A stretch of DNA of 64,000 bases from Leptospira yanagawae serovar Saopaulo str. Sao Paulo = ATCC 700523. GTDB taxonomy: Bacteria > Spirochaetota > Leptospiria > Leptospirales > Leptospiraceae. The stretch lies in contig NZ_AOGX02000024.1 of NCBI RefSeq assembly GCF_000332475.2, forward strand, positions 62,001-126,000. Direction: 5' to 3'. The notes below the pieces were generated by a model. That model was not told the DNA's origin, made no database searches, and saw only the letters and a list, made by a program, of their open reading frames with translations. A program made the translations under genes and the position numbers. Below, in pieces: positions 28,760 through 38,549 of the stretch (its first letter is position 1; every line of letters begins with the position of its first letter).

Positions 28760-29364
28760 TGAGTCGTTTTGTCACAAAAACAACAGACGAATGGATTCAT
28801 TTTTTTGAATCGGAAGTGCCAAACCATGTAACGGATACCAGGTGGGAGCATATCAAAAGAGTGGCAAAATTTGCAGAGCAATTGGCTAAATTCCATTTTT
28901 TCCCAGATCCTAAAAGAGCCTATTTGGCAGGTTTGGTTCACGACACCACCAAACAAAAAAAATGGGAAATACATGAATCTTTATTCTCCGAATTTTCGCT
29001 GAATGTAGACAGTATTCCTAAACAAGCCTACCATGCTTATTCAGCTCCTTTGTTTTTACAGAGAGAATTTGGATTTTATGACAAAGAAATCCATTCTGCC
29101 ATCCAAAACCATACCTTGGGCAGCTTAAGTCCCACACTCCTCGACCAAATCGTGTATGCAGCCGATTTTTTAGGATCTGATTTTTGCCAAAAACAATCCG
29201 AGTTACCAAATTGGATTCAAAAAACTGAGGAAAACTTATATTTTGGAATTTTTATGAAAGCATTTCAAACAATCTCCTTTCTTATGGAAAAAAAAGAAGT
29301 CATCCATCCAAATACATTTTTTACTTACAACCATGCATTACAATCCCTAAAGGAAACCAAATAG
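28756..29364 (+). CDS. yqeK: YqeK-family HD-domain hydrolase (symmetrical Ap4A hydrolase)
   Basis: A 202-residue HD-domain protein with His in RWEHIKRVAKFAEQ, the HD pair in AGLVHDTTKQ, HAYSAPLFL, IQNHTLG and the late Asp in IVYAADFLG. Together these match the metal-binding set of YqeK. Members split diadenosine tetraphosphate to two ADP. The gene is nested between nadD and the LCP gene with ATGA overlap upstream and none downstream, a common arrangement. Confidence 0.9.
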   Translation: MMSRFVTKTTDEWIHFFESEVPNHVTDTRWEHIKRVAKFAEQLAKFHFFPDPKRAYLAGLVHDTTKQKKWEIHESLFSEFSLNVDSIPKQAYHAYSAPLFLQREFGFYDKEIHSAIQNHTLGSLSPTLLDQIVYAADFLGSDFCQKQSELPNWIQKTEENLYFGIFMKAFQTISFLMEKKEVIHPNTFFTYNHALQSLKETK

Positions 29365-30522
29365 ATGTTACGCGAAGCCCCCAAAAAACAAACCATCCCT
29401 GCCAAAACACTCCTGATAGCAGCTGGTTCATTTTTTTTATTTGCATTACTTTTTTTAGTCCTAAAATCGAAGACAGGGTTTTCACTAGATCAGAAATTTG
29501 CGCAAAGCAAACGAATGCCCATTCTATTCTCCGTACTCGGTGATAAAGAAGAATATTTATTTTCCATGTATGCTGAGTTTTATCCAAATGAGAAGAAAGC
29601 AGCACTTTTTTTCGTAAATCCTAAAACTAGTTTTGATGACGGAGAAAAATCTTTAAAGGAAAAAGGAAATGGAGCTCCATCTTACGTAGAGTCAGTACTA
29701 GAAGATACTCTAGATTCCAATATTCCATATAAGATTGTTTGGACCAAAGAACAGTTTCAAAATTGGGTCAATCTACTCGGTGGCTTACATTTATTTTTTG
29801 AACCTAAGTCATTACACATGACACAAAACTATTCTAGAAACAAAGAATCGTATCTTTTGGATGGCCAAGATTGTTTTGATTGGATGAGTTCTTTGGCTGA
29901 TGATTCCATTTTATCTTACTTTCGTAGATTAGAAATTCAAGAAACGGTTATGTTAACCCTTTTGGAAACAATTCATGAAAAGAGAGATTTAATCGGAAAA
30001 CAGAAACTGATTTACCTACATAGCCAAATGACAACGAACATGTCACAAAAAGAATGGGAAACCTTTTTCGATTTCTTAAAAAAAGAAAAATTACAATTTG
30101 GTGTTTCCGAAGTTCCAGGAGAACCTGTGGCACGATTGAAGTCCAAGGATCAAGTCATCAAGGCCAATGAAGAAACAATCAAAGTTGCTTTTTTTAAATT
30201 TTCAAGTGATTTGCGTTCCCCAGCCTTTGCGGAAGGAGAACGAGCTAGGATTGAGGTCCTTAACGGAACATCTAAAAATGGGCTTGCCAAATATGGAAAA
30301 GTATTACTCACTGATAAGGGTCTGAAAGTACTCACCGTTGAAAACGCATGGGATTCAAATTTTAAATCCACAGTCATTTTAAATCGCTCCGGAAATACAC
30401 ATTATACAGATATGATCTCAGATACATTCCAAGGTAGAAAGGTATTCTTTTCCTTAAGGAAAGATTTAGGCCTAGATGCTACTGTCATTGTCGGGGAAGA
30501 CTTTCAAAATTCTAAGGATTAA
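29365..30522 (+). CDS. LytR-CpsA-Psr-like protein with LytR_C domain
   Basis: A 385-residue protein with one N-terminal membrane segment (about 17-37), an extracytoplasmic LCP-like domain (WVNLLGGLHLFFEP, YLLDGQDCFDWMSS) and a C-terminal LytR_C domain (ARIEVLNGTSKNGLAKYGK, about 290-380). LCP enzymes transfer polymers from undecaprenyl carriers to the wall. The usual arginine-rich pyrophosphate motif (RxxxDxxR..RQ) is degraded to DDSILSYFRRLEIQE, so catalysis is doubtful. The yqeK-LCP-rsfS order is familiar from other bacteria. Confidence 0.75.
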   Translation: MLREAPKKQTIPAKTLLIAAGSFFLFALLFLVLKSKTGFSLDQKFAQSKRMPILFSVLGDKEEYLFSMYAEFYPNEKKAALFFVNPKTSFDDGEKSLKEKGNGAPSYVESVLEDTLDSNIPYKIVWTKEQFQNWVNLLGGLHLFFEPKSLHMTQNYSRNKESYLLDGQDCFDWMSSLADDSILSYFRRLEIQETVMLTLLETIHEKRDLIGKQKLIYLHSQMTTNMSQKEWETFFDFLKKEKLQFGVSEVPGEPVARLKSKDQVIKANEETIKVAFFKFSSDLRSPAFAEGERARIEVLNGTSKNGLAKYGKVLLTDKGLKVLTVENAWDSNFKSTVILNRSGNTHYTDMISDTFQGRKVFFSLRKDLGLDATVIVGEDFQNSKD

Positions 30523-30523
30523 A

Positions 30524-30889
30524 ATGCCAAACATAAGCAACGAAACATTAGAACATCTAAAAAAAATCAAACAAACATTAGTTGAAAAAAAATGTGAAAA
30601 CATTCAATTCCTCGACCTAAAAGATGTTCATTCCTATTTATCAATATTTGTCATCGCTTCTGTCAAAACAGAAACACAAGGTAGGTCTTGTGCCAAAGAT
30701 ATCGATAAATACATGAAACCCTTAAAACTAGCAGTCAAACGTCAAAATTTTGCCGATTTACCAAAAGATGCAACTGGTTGGATTTTACTCGATTACGGTG
30801 AAATTTGTGTCCATATCATGACAGACGAAATGAGGACCTATTATTCCCTAGACCGACTTTGGGGAGACGCTACTTCTATTTCTGTATAA
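30524..30889 (+). CDS. rsfS: Ribosome silencing factor RsfS
   Basis: RsfS binds L14 and blocks subunit joining when nutrients fall. The 121 residues from ATG 30524 (AAGGA just upstream) include [19 protein letters not shown], the family's xDxxxxSxxxDxxVIxTG-like strand. [35 protein letters not shown] residues at the C-terminus are diagnostic. A 16-codon N-terminal extension in the track is rejected. The last 14 bases overlap the convergent yyaL-type gene. Confidence 0.93.
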   Translation: MPNISNETLEHLKKIKQTLVEKKCENIQFLDLKDVHSYLSIFVIASVKTETQGRSCAKDIDKYMKPLKLAVKRQNFADLPKDATGWILLDYGEICVHIMTDEMRTYYSLDRLWGDATSISV

Positions 30890-32945
30890 GGGCAAACGTT
30901 TCTTCCCATGTTTCTGTGGGAAGTTCACAACGAAAGTTTTGGCATACATAATAACGGATTCCATTCCCTGCGTTTCTTTCTTTTAAGATTTCCAATTCCT
31001 CTTCTAAAGACTGGGCAACAGTTTCTTCTAAAACCAACCAAACAAATCCTGGAATGAGGATTTTTCTTAAATTTTTGTATATCCTTTGGATTGTCTCTTC
31101 GGACTGGTTTCGATAAACAACGATTACTTCTTTAGAAGCAGATTGGAATTTCTGTAAAGCGGAAATCATGGATGGATAACTGAGAGAATTTTTGCTCATT
31201 TCGGGAAAGAAGTAGGAAAAGATTTCATTTGCTTTTTTTTCTAAACTGTATTTGGAATATCCCAGTGTATGTAAAAAATAAATGATATGGAGCAACGTTG
31301 AGTTTCCTGACGGTTCTACTCCATCATAACCTTCGATTGTCCTTACAATTAAATCTACATTTTCATCACTTGCTTCAAAATAAGGTCCCATATTGGAACT
31401 GAATTTTTTTTGGATCGTCTCGAATAACAAACAGGCAGTTTTGTAATAGGAAGCCTCTCCGGTTTCTTGGAACAATCGAAGTGATACCCAAACAAATTCT
31501 GCGTAATCGGGTAAGGTTCCAAGATTCTTGGCTTCACCATCCCGATACCTTCGTAAAACAGTTCCATCTTCTTTGATTAGATGTTGTAAAAGGAATTGGT
31601 AAATGCGTTTGGTTTGCTCTAAATAGGTTATATTCTCCGTTGCGTCATAACTTTTTAGTAAGGCTCTCATCCAAAGTGCATTCCAGGAAGTTAACACCTT
31701 GTCATCACGCAAAGGGCGAATCCGTTTGTTTCTTACATTTAACAAAGTGACTTTCGCTTTTTGTAACCGTTCCTTAAAACCTGGTTTCCATTGGATCCCG
31801 TCTTGGAATGGATTTTTTCCCTGCCAATACACATGCAGTATATTTTTGTGTTCAAAATTCCCCTCTTCCGTTACATTCCAAAAACCTAATACCTCGCTGT
31901 CTGAAATATGGGAAAGAATTTCCGTTTCCTTCCAGAGGTAAAATTTTCCTTCTTCCCCTTCAGAATCTGCATCTTCCGCACTGGCAATCCCACCAGATTC
32001 TAAACTCAAATCCCGTTCGACATAGGATATGATTTCTTCCAATGTATCTAAAAAGAAACTTTCACCTGTGATTTGGTAGAGATTTGCAAGAGTTTCTACA
32101 AATAATGCATTATCATACAACATCTTTTCAAAATGAGGGACAAGCCATTCATGGTCAGTGGAATACCGGCATATGCCTCCTCCGATTTGGTCATAGATCC
32201 CTCCCGATTTCATCGCATAGGCTGTATTAAATGCCATTTCTAAAGCACGATTGTCCTTCTCAATTAAGTAATAATCTAACAAAAATGAAAGTGCCATACT
32301 GGGTGGAAATTTATTGATTGAATTTGTTTTGAATCCAAAAAATTCTTTGTCATAGACTTCCACATAACGCTTAAAATTTTCTTTGATTGTAAGCGAATTG
32401 GGGATAGTAGTTGGATCCGTTTTTCTTTCATTATCATTAAGATAAATCGTTAATTCAGACGCAGCTTGTAATAGTTCTTCTTTTTGGTGTTTCCATGCCT
32501 CGGAAACCAATCGTAATACCTCTCTAAAACTCTTTTTTCCGTAGCGATTTTCAGGGGGGAAATACGTACCACCTAAAATTGGTTCTCTTTTGGGGGTGAG
32601 GAACATGTTAAGTGGCCAACCACCTTGAGTCCCCATGGCATGCAGGGCATCCATATAAATTTTATCTATGTCAGGGCGTTCTTCTCTGTCTAACTTGATG
32701 CATACGAAGTCGCGGTTTAATAGTTCTGCAGTGGATACGTCTTCAAAGGATTCTCTTTCCATTACATGACACCAGTGACAGGTTGAATATCCAATGGATA
32801 AAAGGATGATTTTATCTTCCTTTTCGGCTATTTCAAAAGCTTCGTTTCCCCAGGGAAACCAATCTACCGGGTTATGTGCATGTTGTAACAAATAAGGACT
32901 TTTTTCATGGACCAATCGATTCGGTTTTTTAGACAAATTTGCCAC
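30876..32945 (-). CDS. YyaL/SPATA20-type thioredoxin-domain protein (DUF255)
   Basis: A 689-residue protein that begins with the DUF255 thioredoxin-like domain: [20 protein letters not shown], then [17 protein letters not shown], where a CxxC sits at the redox position, then [11 protein letters not shown] and [12 protein letters not shown] long (alpha/alpha)6-barrel glycosidase-like domain follows (about 200-650; [25 protein letters not shown]). The function of the family is not settled. The start is GTG with AGGAG six bases upstream. Divergent from the TolC-like gene. Confidence 0.9.
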   Translation of the reverse strand: MANLSKKPNRLVHEKSPYLLQHAHNPVDWFPWGNEAFEIAEKEDKIILLSIGYSTCHWCHVMERESFEDVSTAELLNRDFVCIKLDREERPDIDKIYMDALHAMGTQGGWPLNMFLTPKREPILGGTYFPPENRYGKKSFREVLRLVSEAWKHQKEELLQAASELTIYLNDNERKTDPTTIPNSLTIKENFKRYVEVYDKEFFGFKTNSINKFPPSMALSFLLDYYLIEKDNRALEMAFNTAYAMKSGGIYDQIGGGICRYSTDHEWLVPHFEKMLYDNALFVETLANLYQITGESFFLDTLEEIISYVERDLSLESGGIASAEDADSEGEEGKFYLWKETEILSHISDSEVLGFWNVTEEGNFEHKNILHVYWQGKNPFQDGIQWKPGFKERLQKAKVTLLNVRNKRIRPLRDDKVLTSWNALWMRALLKSYDATENITYLEQTKRIYQFLLQHLIKEDGTVLRRYRDGEAKNLGTLPDYAEFVWVSLRLFQETGEASYYKTACLLFETIQKKFSSNMGPYFEASDENVDLIVRTIEGYDGVEPSGNSTLLHIIYFLHTLGYSKYSLEKKANEIFSYFFPEMSKNSLSYPSMISALQKFQSASKEVIVVYRNQSEETIQRIYKNLRKILIPGFVWLVLEETVAQSLEEELEILKERNAGNGIRYYVCQNFRCELPTETWEETFALIQK

Positions 32946-33054
32946 AATGTTCTCCTAGAAAATAGGTTTTCCCAACCAAGCTTTTTGCATTTTCGGTTGA
33001 TTGACAAGATTGATTTTTTCATCTTGTTCTGGTAAGGGGTTTAAACGGTTTCCA

Positions 33055-34746
33055 TTGAAAGTGTATCAATTTTTTTCCCCGCCATTTTTCACAGATTCTC
33101 GAAAGTTGACCAGCTGGTTAATATCTTTTAGCCTCATCAGTTTGCCTATTTTTGCGGAAACCGATTTTGATGATGAAATCAAAAGGATGCAACTCGCCCA
33201 ATGGGAAAATGGAGAGGTGGTGCCAACAGAGTTACAAGGTCCAGGCCCCAAAAAACTTCGGTTATCGATTTCCCAGGCCATTGAACAAGTCATCGAAAAC
33301 AATACCATTGTCCAAAATGCCAAACTAGAAATTGTCAAAGCAGATAGTCCAGAATGGAAAAACCAATCACAATATTCATGGAAAGCTCTCGCAAGCATCC
33401 AATCGGCAAAACAATTATTTCCAAATAATCGAAACAACGTCTTTGCCGGAACTATCAGGTCCCAAGACCGAATTGCGGCAGGGGTGGAAAAACAATTCAA
33501 AACTGGCACTTATTTCAAAACTGAAATCAGCACAGTTCGATATGATGTAAACGCATTTGAAAATCCAGATCCGGCTACAGCAGGTTTTGCGAGCCTACTT
33601 GCGGCTCCTCCCATGTATACAGGTGCCCTTTCTGTCACCCTCTCCCAAGAACTACTCAAGTATGGATTTGGGAAAACAGAAGAAGACAAAGAAAAATTAC
33701 TGAAGAACCAAACTCTACTTGTTCGTGAAAATTACATCAATATCCTCACGCAACTAGTGGTAAAAATTTTAGTCGATTATTGGTCGTTAAGCATTGTAGA
33801 TTCTAGGATTGCCACTTACGAAAAAGTTTCCAAAAACACAGAAGAAATACGGCGTTTGACTTTAAGGAAAACGGGACTCGGACTTTCGGAAGGCTTTGAA
33901 GTTAACCAATGGAACCAAGCATACCTGAAAACCCAATCACTTCTTGAAAAAGCAAAAGTTGATCGAATTGAAGCAGAACGGAATTTGATTCGAATTTTGA
34001 ATGTAGATACGGCTTCCTCAATTGAAGGGGTTACAGATTTAAGTGAAACCTTACCCACAGGAATCAATCTTAAAAATGATAAAGAATATGCACTATCTCA
34101 TCGAACCGATTATCTAATATTAAAACGAGAAAGAGAGATCGCGAAACTGGCGTTAAAAACAGCACTTGCAGAGGATGACCCATCTTTACTTGCAACTGTT
34201 TCTTACAGTTCCATTGGCCAAAACTTTTTATCACCTCAAGAAAACTTCATTGCAAGGCAACGTGGGGTCACTTCCTTCCTTTATCCCCAGATCAATGCCG
34301 AATTAAAAATGTCCTACCCTTTGTGGGATTTAGGAATCAAGGCTGGCATTCGGGATGCAGAAACAAATCTTAAAGTAAATGAACTTAAAATCCAAAACTT
34401 GGAACAAGAAATTGAACAGGAAATAGAAATTCGCCATGAAGCTCTGATTGCAAGTCATGCACTTTTAAAAGATTTGCTAAAAACAAAACGTGAAACAGAA
34501 ATTTTTTATAATGGGCTTATGGAACGTTTCAAACAAGGACGTTATACAGCTGTCAATGTTAAAAATGCATTGGATAGTTTGGCGAATACGGAGCTTGCAG
34601 TCACCCAAGCCAAAATCAATTTTAATATCAATTTGGTTCGTTATGAGTTGGCGAAAAATTCACTTTTTGAAAAGTATGGACTAGACCTCTATTCCATTTT
34701 GGAAGAAGTCGAAAAACGCGCAAAACTTGAAACAGACAAATTATGA
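33055..34746 (+). CDS. TolC-like outer-membrane efflux channel
   Basis: An OMF/TolC-family protein of roughly 560 residues. After a signal peptide (core [18 protein letters not shown]) come two helical repeats with TolC-type periodicity ([87 protein letters not shown]). Such trimers form the exit duct of efflux or type I secretion pumps; no pump subunit is adjacent. The start is uncertain: there is no ATG, only TTG at 33001 or 33055 and GTG at 33061. I chose 33055 because it gives a normal signal-peptide length. Its stop overlaps the amidase start (ATGA). Confidence 0.85.
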   Translation: MKVYQFFSPPFFTDSRKLTSWLISFSLISLPIFAETDFDDEIKRMQLAQWENGEVVPTELQGPGPKKLRLSISQAIEQVIENNTIVQNAKLEIVKADSPEWKNQSQYSWKALASIQSAKQLFPNNRNNVFAGTIRSQDRIAAGVEKQFKTGTYFKTEISTVRYDVNAFENPDPATAGFASLLAAPPMYTGALSVTLSQELLKYGFGKTEEDKEKLLKNQTLLVRENYINILTQLVVKILVDYWSLSIVDSRIATYEKVSKNTEEIRRLTLRKTGLGLSEGFEVNQWNQAYLKTQSLLEKAKVDRIEAERNLIRILNVDTASSIEGVTDLSETLPTGINLKNDKEYALSHRTDYLILKREREIAKLALKTALAEDDPSLLATVSYSSIGQNFLSPQENFIARQRGVTSFLYPQINAELKMSYPLWDLGIKAGIRDAETNLKVNELKIQNLEQEIEQEIEIRHEALIASHALLKDLLKTKRETEIFYNGLMERFKQGRYTAVNVKNALDSLANTELAVTQAKINFNINLVRYELAKNSLFEKYGLDLYSILEEVEKRAKLETDKL

Positions 34747-35921
34747 AACCCTTTCCCACTCATAGAAAAGACGAAATGGTTCGTTATAGACGAACCTTCC
34801 ATGCAAACCCAGAACTCAAATACGAAGAGAGGGAAACTGCAAATTTTGCAAAAACACATTTAGAATCTTTAGGTTTTCAAGTGGAAGATGGAATTGCTGA
34901 AACGGGTCTTGTTGCCCTATTTGATTCTGGAAAACCGGGAAAAACGATATTGGTGCGTGCCGATATGGATGCCCTTCCCATTCATGAAGAAAATACCCAC
35001 TCCTACAAAAGTAAAAATGAAGGGAAAATGCATGCTTGTGGGCATGACGGTCATACAAGCATCTTACTTGCGTTATCCTCTGACTTAAAAAAAGATTTCC
35101 AAAGTTTTGTTCCAAAAGGTAGAGTTTTGCTTTGTTTCCAACCTGCTGAAGAAGGTGGATCTGGAGCTGACCGAATGATAGCTTCCGGAATTTTAGATCG
35201 TTATAAAGTGGATGCAGTTTTTGCACTTCATGTTTGGAATCATATTGATTTAGGAAAAGTGGGAGTTGTGAACGGAACCATGATGGCATCCGTTGATGAA
35301 TTTAAAATCACCGTAAACGGAACATCTGGGCATGGAGCCATGCCACAACACACAGTAGATCCAATTGTTGTGGGTAGTCATCTAGTTACCGCATTACAAA
35401 CATTAGTTTCAAGAAATGTTGATCCTTTAGAACCTTGTGTTGTTACGGTTGGTTCGTTTCATGCAGGCAATGCCTTTAACGTAATTCCCGAAACGGCAGT
35501 TTTACATGGTACCGTCAGAACTTATTCAAAGTCTGTTTACGAAATGATCCCCAATAAAATGAAACAATTGGTAGAACAGATTGGTTTGGGATTTGGGGCC
35601 AAAATTGATTTGGAATACAAACGGATCGATAAACCAACCATCAACGACCCAGAAATGGCTGAAATTGTGAGAAAAGCGGCAAAATCCGTCCTTGGGGAGG
35701 ATTGCCTCACGGAAGAAAATACAAGGACCATGGGTGGTGAAGATTTTTCTGCGTTTCTCATGGAGAGACCAGGTTGTTATTTTTTTATTGGCTCTCGAAA
35801 TGAAGGTAAAGGATTCATCCACCCCCACCACAGTTCATTTTTTGATTTTGACGAAGACTCACTTCCCATCGGACTTTCAGTGATGAAAGAAGTGATCCAT
35901 ACTTACCTATCCGAATTTTAA
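34743..35921 (+). CDS. M20-family N-acyl amino-acid amidohydrolase
   Basis: A 392-residue metallopeptidase-like amidase of the M20D (hippurate hydrolase/IAA-amino-acid hydrolase) group. Seen: [38 protein letters not shown] (metal ligands), [14 protein letters not shown] with the catalytic Glu, [15 protein letters not shown] and [11 protein letters not shown]. These enzymes remove acyl groups from amino acids or similar amides in the cytoplasm. Coupled to the TolC-like gene by ATGA, an odd pairing that gives no hint of the substrate. Confidence 0.92.
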   Translation: MKPFPTHRKDEMVRYRRTFHANPELKYEERETANFAKTHLESLGFQVEDGIAETGLVALFDSGKPGKTILVRADMDALPIHEENTHSYKSKNEGKMHACGHDGHTSILLALSSDLKKDFQSFVPKGRVLLCFQPAEEGGSGADRMIASGILDRYKVDAVFALHVWNHIDLGKVGVVNGTMMASVDEFKITVNGTSGHGAMPQHTVDPIVVGSHLVTALQTLVSRNVDPLEPCVVTVGSFHAGNAFNVIPETAVLHGTVRTYSKSVYEMIPNKMKQLVEQIGLGFGAKIDLEYKRIDKPTINDPEMAEIVRKAAKSVLGEDCLTEENTRTMGGEDFSAFLMERPGCYFFIGSRNEGKGFIHPHHSSFFDFDEDSLPIGLSVMKEVIHTYLSEF

Positions 35922-35955
35922 AAAAATTTCCTTGCCGAGAAAGTGATTTATTTTA

Positions 35956-35975
35956 TTAGTTAGATATCTAACCAA
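35956..35975. promoter_or_regulatory. MarR-type operator candidate
   Basis: A perfect 14-bp palindrome, GTTAGATATCTAAC (35959-35972), lies 15 bases upstream of the isomerase ATG and overlaps the likely promoter region. The size, symmetry and TTAG...CTAA ends fit MarR-family operators. A MarR gene lies 0.8 kb away in the convergent orientation. Binding is not shown. Confidence 0.6.
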
Positions 35976-35987
35976 ATCGAGGGAATT

Positions 35988-36746
35988 ATGATCAGTTTCG
36001 AACTAAATGATGGGGTTGGGATAATCCAAATTGCCATCAATGATAAAAACAGTTTCTCCAATGATTCTTTTTTGGCCTTAAAAAAAGCAATCCAATCTGC
36101 CAAAGAATCCAATGCGAAAGTAGTTGTGGTGAGAAGTGCCGCCAATGGTTCTTTTTCGCTTGGACTTGATTTAACGACTGTCAGCACGATGGATATGACA
36201 AAAGATTTGGCACCATTTTTAGAGTTATTTTATCACAATTTAACGGAACTCTACCAACTTCCTATGCCTACCATAGCAGAAATTTCAGGTCATGCGCTTG
36301 GTTACGGAGCAATGCTTGCACTCGTATGTGATTACCGTTATGCGACTTCCGATATACGATTTGGTTTACCAGAAGTTAAAATTGGAATCCAAGTACCATC
36401 CTTTGTATATGCTCTTCTTGGAGAAGCAGTTGGTTATGACGTTGCCAAAAGGCATGTATTACTAGGTGATGCCTTTAAAGCAAAAGAGATGCCTAACCTT
36501 TTCGAAGAAATTTCAGATACAGAAGAAGACTTAAAGAAAAAATCCAAGTCTTTACAAACAAAGTTGAAAAAGAACTCCAATTCTGCCATGAAAGATACAA
36601 AAAAAGGAATTTTACAAGTTCATAAACCTCTAATTGACCTGGCGAAAGAAGACATCAAAAATACAATCTCAAGTATCCAATCTCCAGATGCAAAAGAAGG
36701 AATCACAGCTTCCGTTGAAGTAAGAAGGCCAGTCTTTACCTCATAA
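35988..36746 (+). CDS. Enoyl-CoA delta-isomerase-like crotonase-family protein
   Basis: The 252 residues have the crotonase fold: SLGLDLTTV, then ISGHALGYGAMLALVCDYRYAT and RFGLPEVKIGIQVPS. The position of hydratase Glu144 (GGGCE in rat ECH) is Met here, while the second Glu (GLPEVKIG) is kept. This single-Glu pattern plus the GxxxALxCDYR stretch resembles Delta3,Delta2-enoyl-CoA isomerases that process unsaturated fatty acids in beta-oxidation. A C-terminal Lys-rich helix follows. The start has GAGGGAATT upstream. Likely controlled by the palindrome at 35959. A hydratase or a different isomerase is possible. Confidence 0.8.
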   Translation: MISFELNDGVGIIQIAINDKNSFSNDSFLALKKAIQSAKESNAKVVVVRSAANGSFSLGLDLTTVSTMDMTKDLAPFLELFYHNLTELYQLPMPTIAEISGHALGYGAMLALVCDYRYATSDIRFGLPEVKIGIQVPSFVYALLGEAVGYDVAKRHVLLGDAFKAKEMPNLFEEISDTEEDLKKKSKSLQTKLKKNSNSAMKDTKKGILQVHKPLIDLAKEDIKNTISSIQSPDAKEGITASVEVRRPVFTS

Positions 36747-36750
36747 TCGT

Positions 36751-37212
36751 TCAAACGAAACTTTTGCGGTTTCGGATGTGTTTATAAATTTCATCGAGGA
36801 TAGGGTATAAAATATCCTCGTTTTCTTTTGAGATCCCCCAGGTTTGTAATGAAAGAAGTTTTGCTGATATGGTGACGATTTTTTTGCGAATCTTTTTTCC
36901 TTCTTTCGATAAAAGGATCGCCCATTCCCTTCCATCGCTTGGCGATGGATTTCGGTCCACCAATCCCTCTTTTACCAATCGATTCACTAAAACCGTACAT
37001 GTTGGTTTGGTTTTTTCAATGGTTTTGGCAATTTGTGTCATGTTGATCGGTTTTGACGTCCGAATTAAAAACGTTAAAATTTCAAAGTGGGATGTAGTTA
37101 GGCCTGGGTAACCTAGTTTTTCCATCTCATCCCGAACAATGTCGGCTATTTCGGAACTGATACGGTCAAAATACCGGACAGATCGAAACCTTCTTGGGAG
37201 TTCTCTTGCCAT
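36751..37212 (-). CDS. MarR-family transcriptional regulator
   Basis: A 153-residue winged-helix regulator: helix ADIVRDEMEKLGYPGLTTSHFEILTFL, recognition region MTQIAKTIEKTKPTCTVLVNRLVKEGL, wing DRNPSPSDGREWAILLSKEGK, then a dimer helix. MarR proteins bind palindromic sites and are released by small ligands. It is the last gene of a run with pepP (17-base gap), GT9 and the thiolase-like gene, and converges on the isomerase gene (4 bases). The perfect palindrome at 35959 upstream of that gene is a natural target. Confidence 0.9.
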   Translation of the reverse strand: MARELPRRFRSVRYFDRISSEIADIVRDEMEKLGYPGLTTSHFEILTFLIRTSKPINMTQIAKTIEKTKPTCTVLVNRLVKEGLVDRNPSPSDGREWAILLSKEGKKIRKKIVTISAKLLSLQTWGISKENEDILYPILDEIYKHIRNRKSFV

Positions 37213-37229
37213 AAACTAAAATCCGATTC

Positions 37230-38549
37230 CTATGATTTTAACGCTTCGATCTCCGAAATTTCTTTGGGAATGGATTCTGTTAAATTGATTGGTTCTTTAC
37301 CATGAATGAGGATGTCATCTTCGATGCGAATTCCAATCCCTCGATATTCTTTTGGGATAGAATCATCTGTTGGATCAAAATAAAGACCAGGTTCCACAGT
37401 CACCACCTGCCCATCTTTTAAAGGTCTAGACTTTCCATCTAAATAATACCGTCCTACATCGTGAACGTCCATCCCAAGATAATGTCCTGTTCTATGCATA
37501 TAAAACTTTTTATAGGTTTCTTTTTCCAAAATCTCGTCGAGACTTCCTTTTAAAAATCCCATCTCACGTAAACAATCAGCAAGGAACCTAACAGTTTTTT
37601 CATGTACTTCGTTAAAAGGAACCCCAACAACCGAATGTCGGATGGCATTTTTTTGGGCATACAATACCACCTCATAAATCGTTTTTTGGGGTTCTGTGAA
37701 ACGTTTTCCAACTGGAAATACTCGAGTTACATCGGCAGTATAATATTTCCACTCGGCTCCAGAATCCACGAGCACTAGTTCACCATCCAACAGTTGATCG
37801 TCGTTATTTACATAATGTAATATACAAGCATTTTTACCCGATGCGACGATATGCCCATACCCTCCACCTATTGATCCATATTTCAAATACTCTTGTTCAA
37901 GCAAAGCTTCCAATTCATATTCGTACATTCCAGGTTTACTTTCTCGCATGATTCGCATATGACCAAACTTTGTGATCTCAGCTGCATTCTTTAGGATTTG
38001 AATTTCATCCTTTGACTTAATTAATCTTTCTTCATGTAAAAAATAAGGGTGTTCGATGCGGTGAGGGCCAAACTTCCCTTCTCTTGCTCTCTCAGATAAA
38101 GTTTTGCATTCTGTAAGGAGTTCACGGTCTCTATCTGGATTTTCTCCAAAAAAGTAATATAATGTATGATTTCCGATTAAAATTGCAGATTTTTGTTTGT
38201 CCCAATCAGTTAAATCATAAGTAAAATCTAAACCTAACATCGATTTAATTTTTTCTTTACCTAACCGAATGCCAGTCCAAATTTCTTTTTCTTTGTCTTT
38301 GGGTAAACAAAACATCCCAACTGTATCGGATGTGAGGATAAAAATTGCGTCCTCTTCGGTGATACCTGTTAGGTAATAAAAATCAGAATTTTGTCTAAAT
38401 TTATATTCTACGTCCCGATTTCGAATCTTATGATTGGCAGCAAATAGGAGGAGGATTTCTCCCTTACTCAGTTTCTTTTGGATTTTTTGAATCCGCTTTC
38501 GAAAGATTTCAGAATCATATTCTTTCGTTTTTAAAGTAGGTTGTTTCAT
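37230..38549 (-). CDS. pepP: Xaa-Pro aminopeptidase (M24B, PepP-like)
   Basis: A 439-residue metallo-aminopeptidase that removes N-terminal residues ahead of proline. Seen: N-terminal creatinase domain with LLFAANHKIRNRDVEYKFRQNSDFYYLTG, then the pita-bread domain with metal ligands in LVDSGAEWKYYTADVTRVFP (DxxxxxxxxxxD), HRTGHYLGMDVHDVG, VTVEPGLYF and GIGIRIEDD. The DVEYKFRQNSDFYYLTG match to E. coli PepP is strong. The start overlaps the GT9 stop by ATGA. Confidence 0.93.
   Translation of the reverse strand: MKQPTLKTKEYDSEIFRKRIQKIQKKLSKGEILLLFAANHKIRNRDVEYKFRQNSDFYYLTGITEEDAIFILTSDTVGMFCLPKDKEKEIWTGIRLGKEKIKSMLGLDFTYDLTDWDKQKSAILIGNHTLYYFFGENPDRDRELLTECKTLSERAREGKFGPHRIEHPYFLHEERLIKSKDEIQILKNAAEITKFGHMRIMRESKPGMYEYELEALLEQEYLKYGSIGGGYGHIVASGKNACILHYVNNDDQLLDGELVLVDSGAEWKYYTADVTRVFPVGKRFTEPQKTIYEVVLYAQKNAIRHSVVGVPFNEVHEKTVRFLADCLREMGFLKGSLDEILEKETYKKFYMHRTGHYLGMDVHDVGRYYLDGKSRPLKDGQVVTVEPGLYFDPTDDSIPKEYRGIGIRIEDDILIHGKEPINLTESIPKEISEIEALKS

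Noticed and set aside
33001..33006. TTGACA as a promoter for the TolC-like gene
   Set aside because: No suitable -10 box downstream; it also begins the longest possible reading frame, so its role is unclear.
36757..36775. CGAAAC...GTTTCG hairpin as a terminator between the isomerase and marR genes
   Set aside because: Short stem within the marR coding end, with no T-run on either side.
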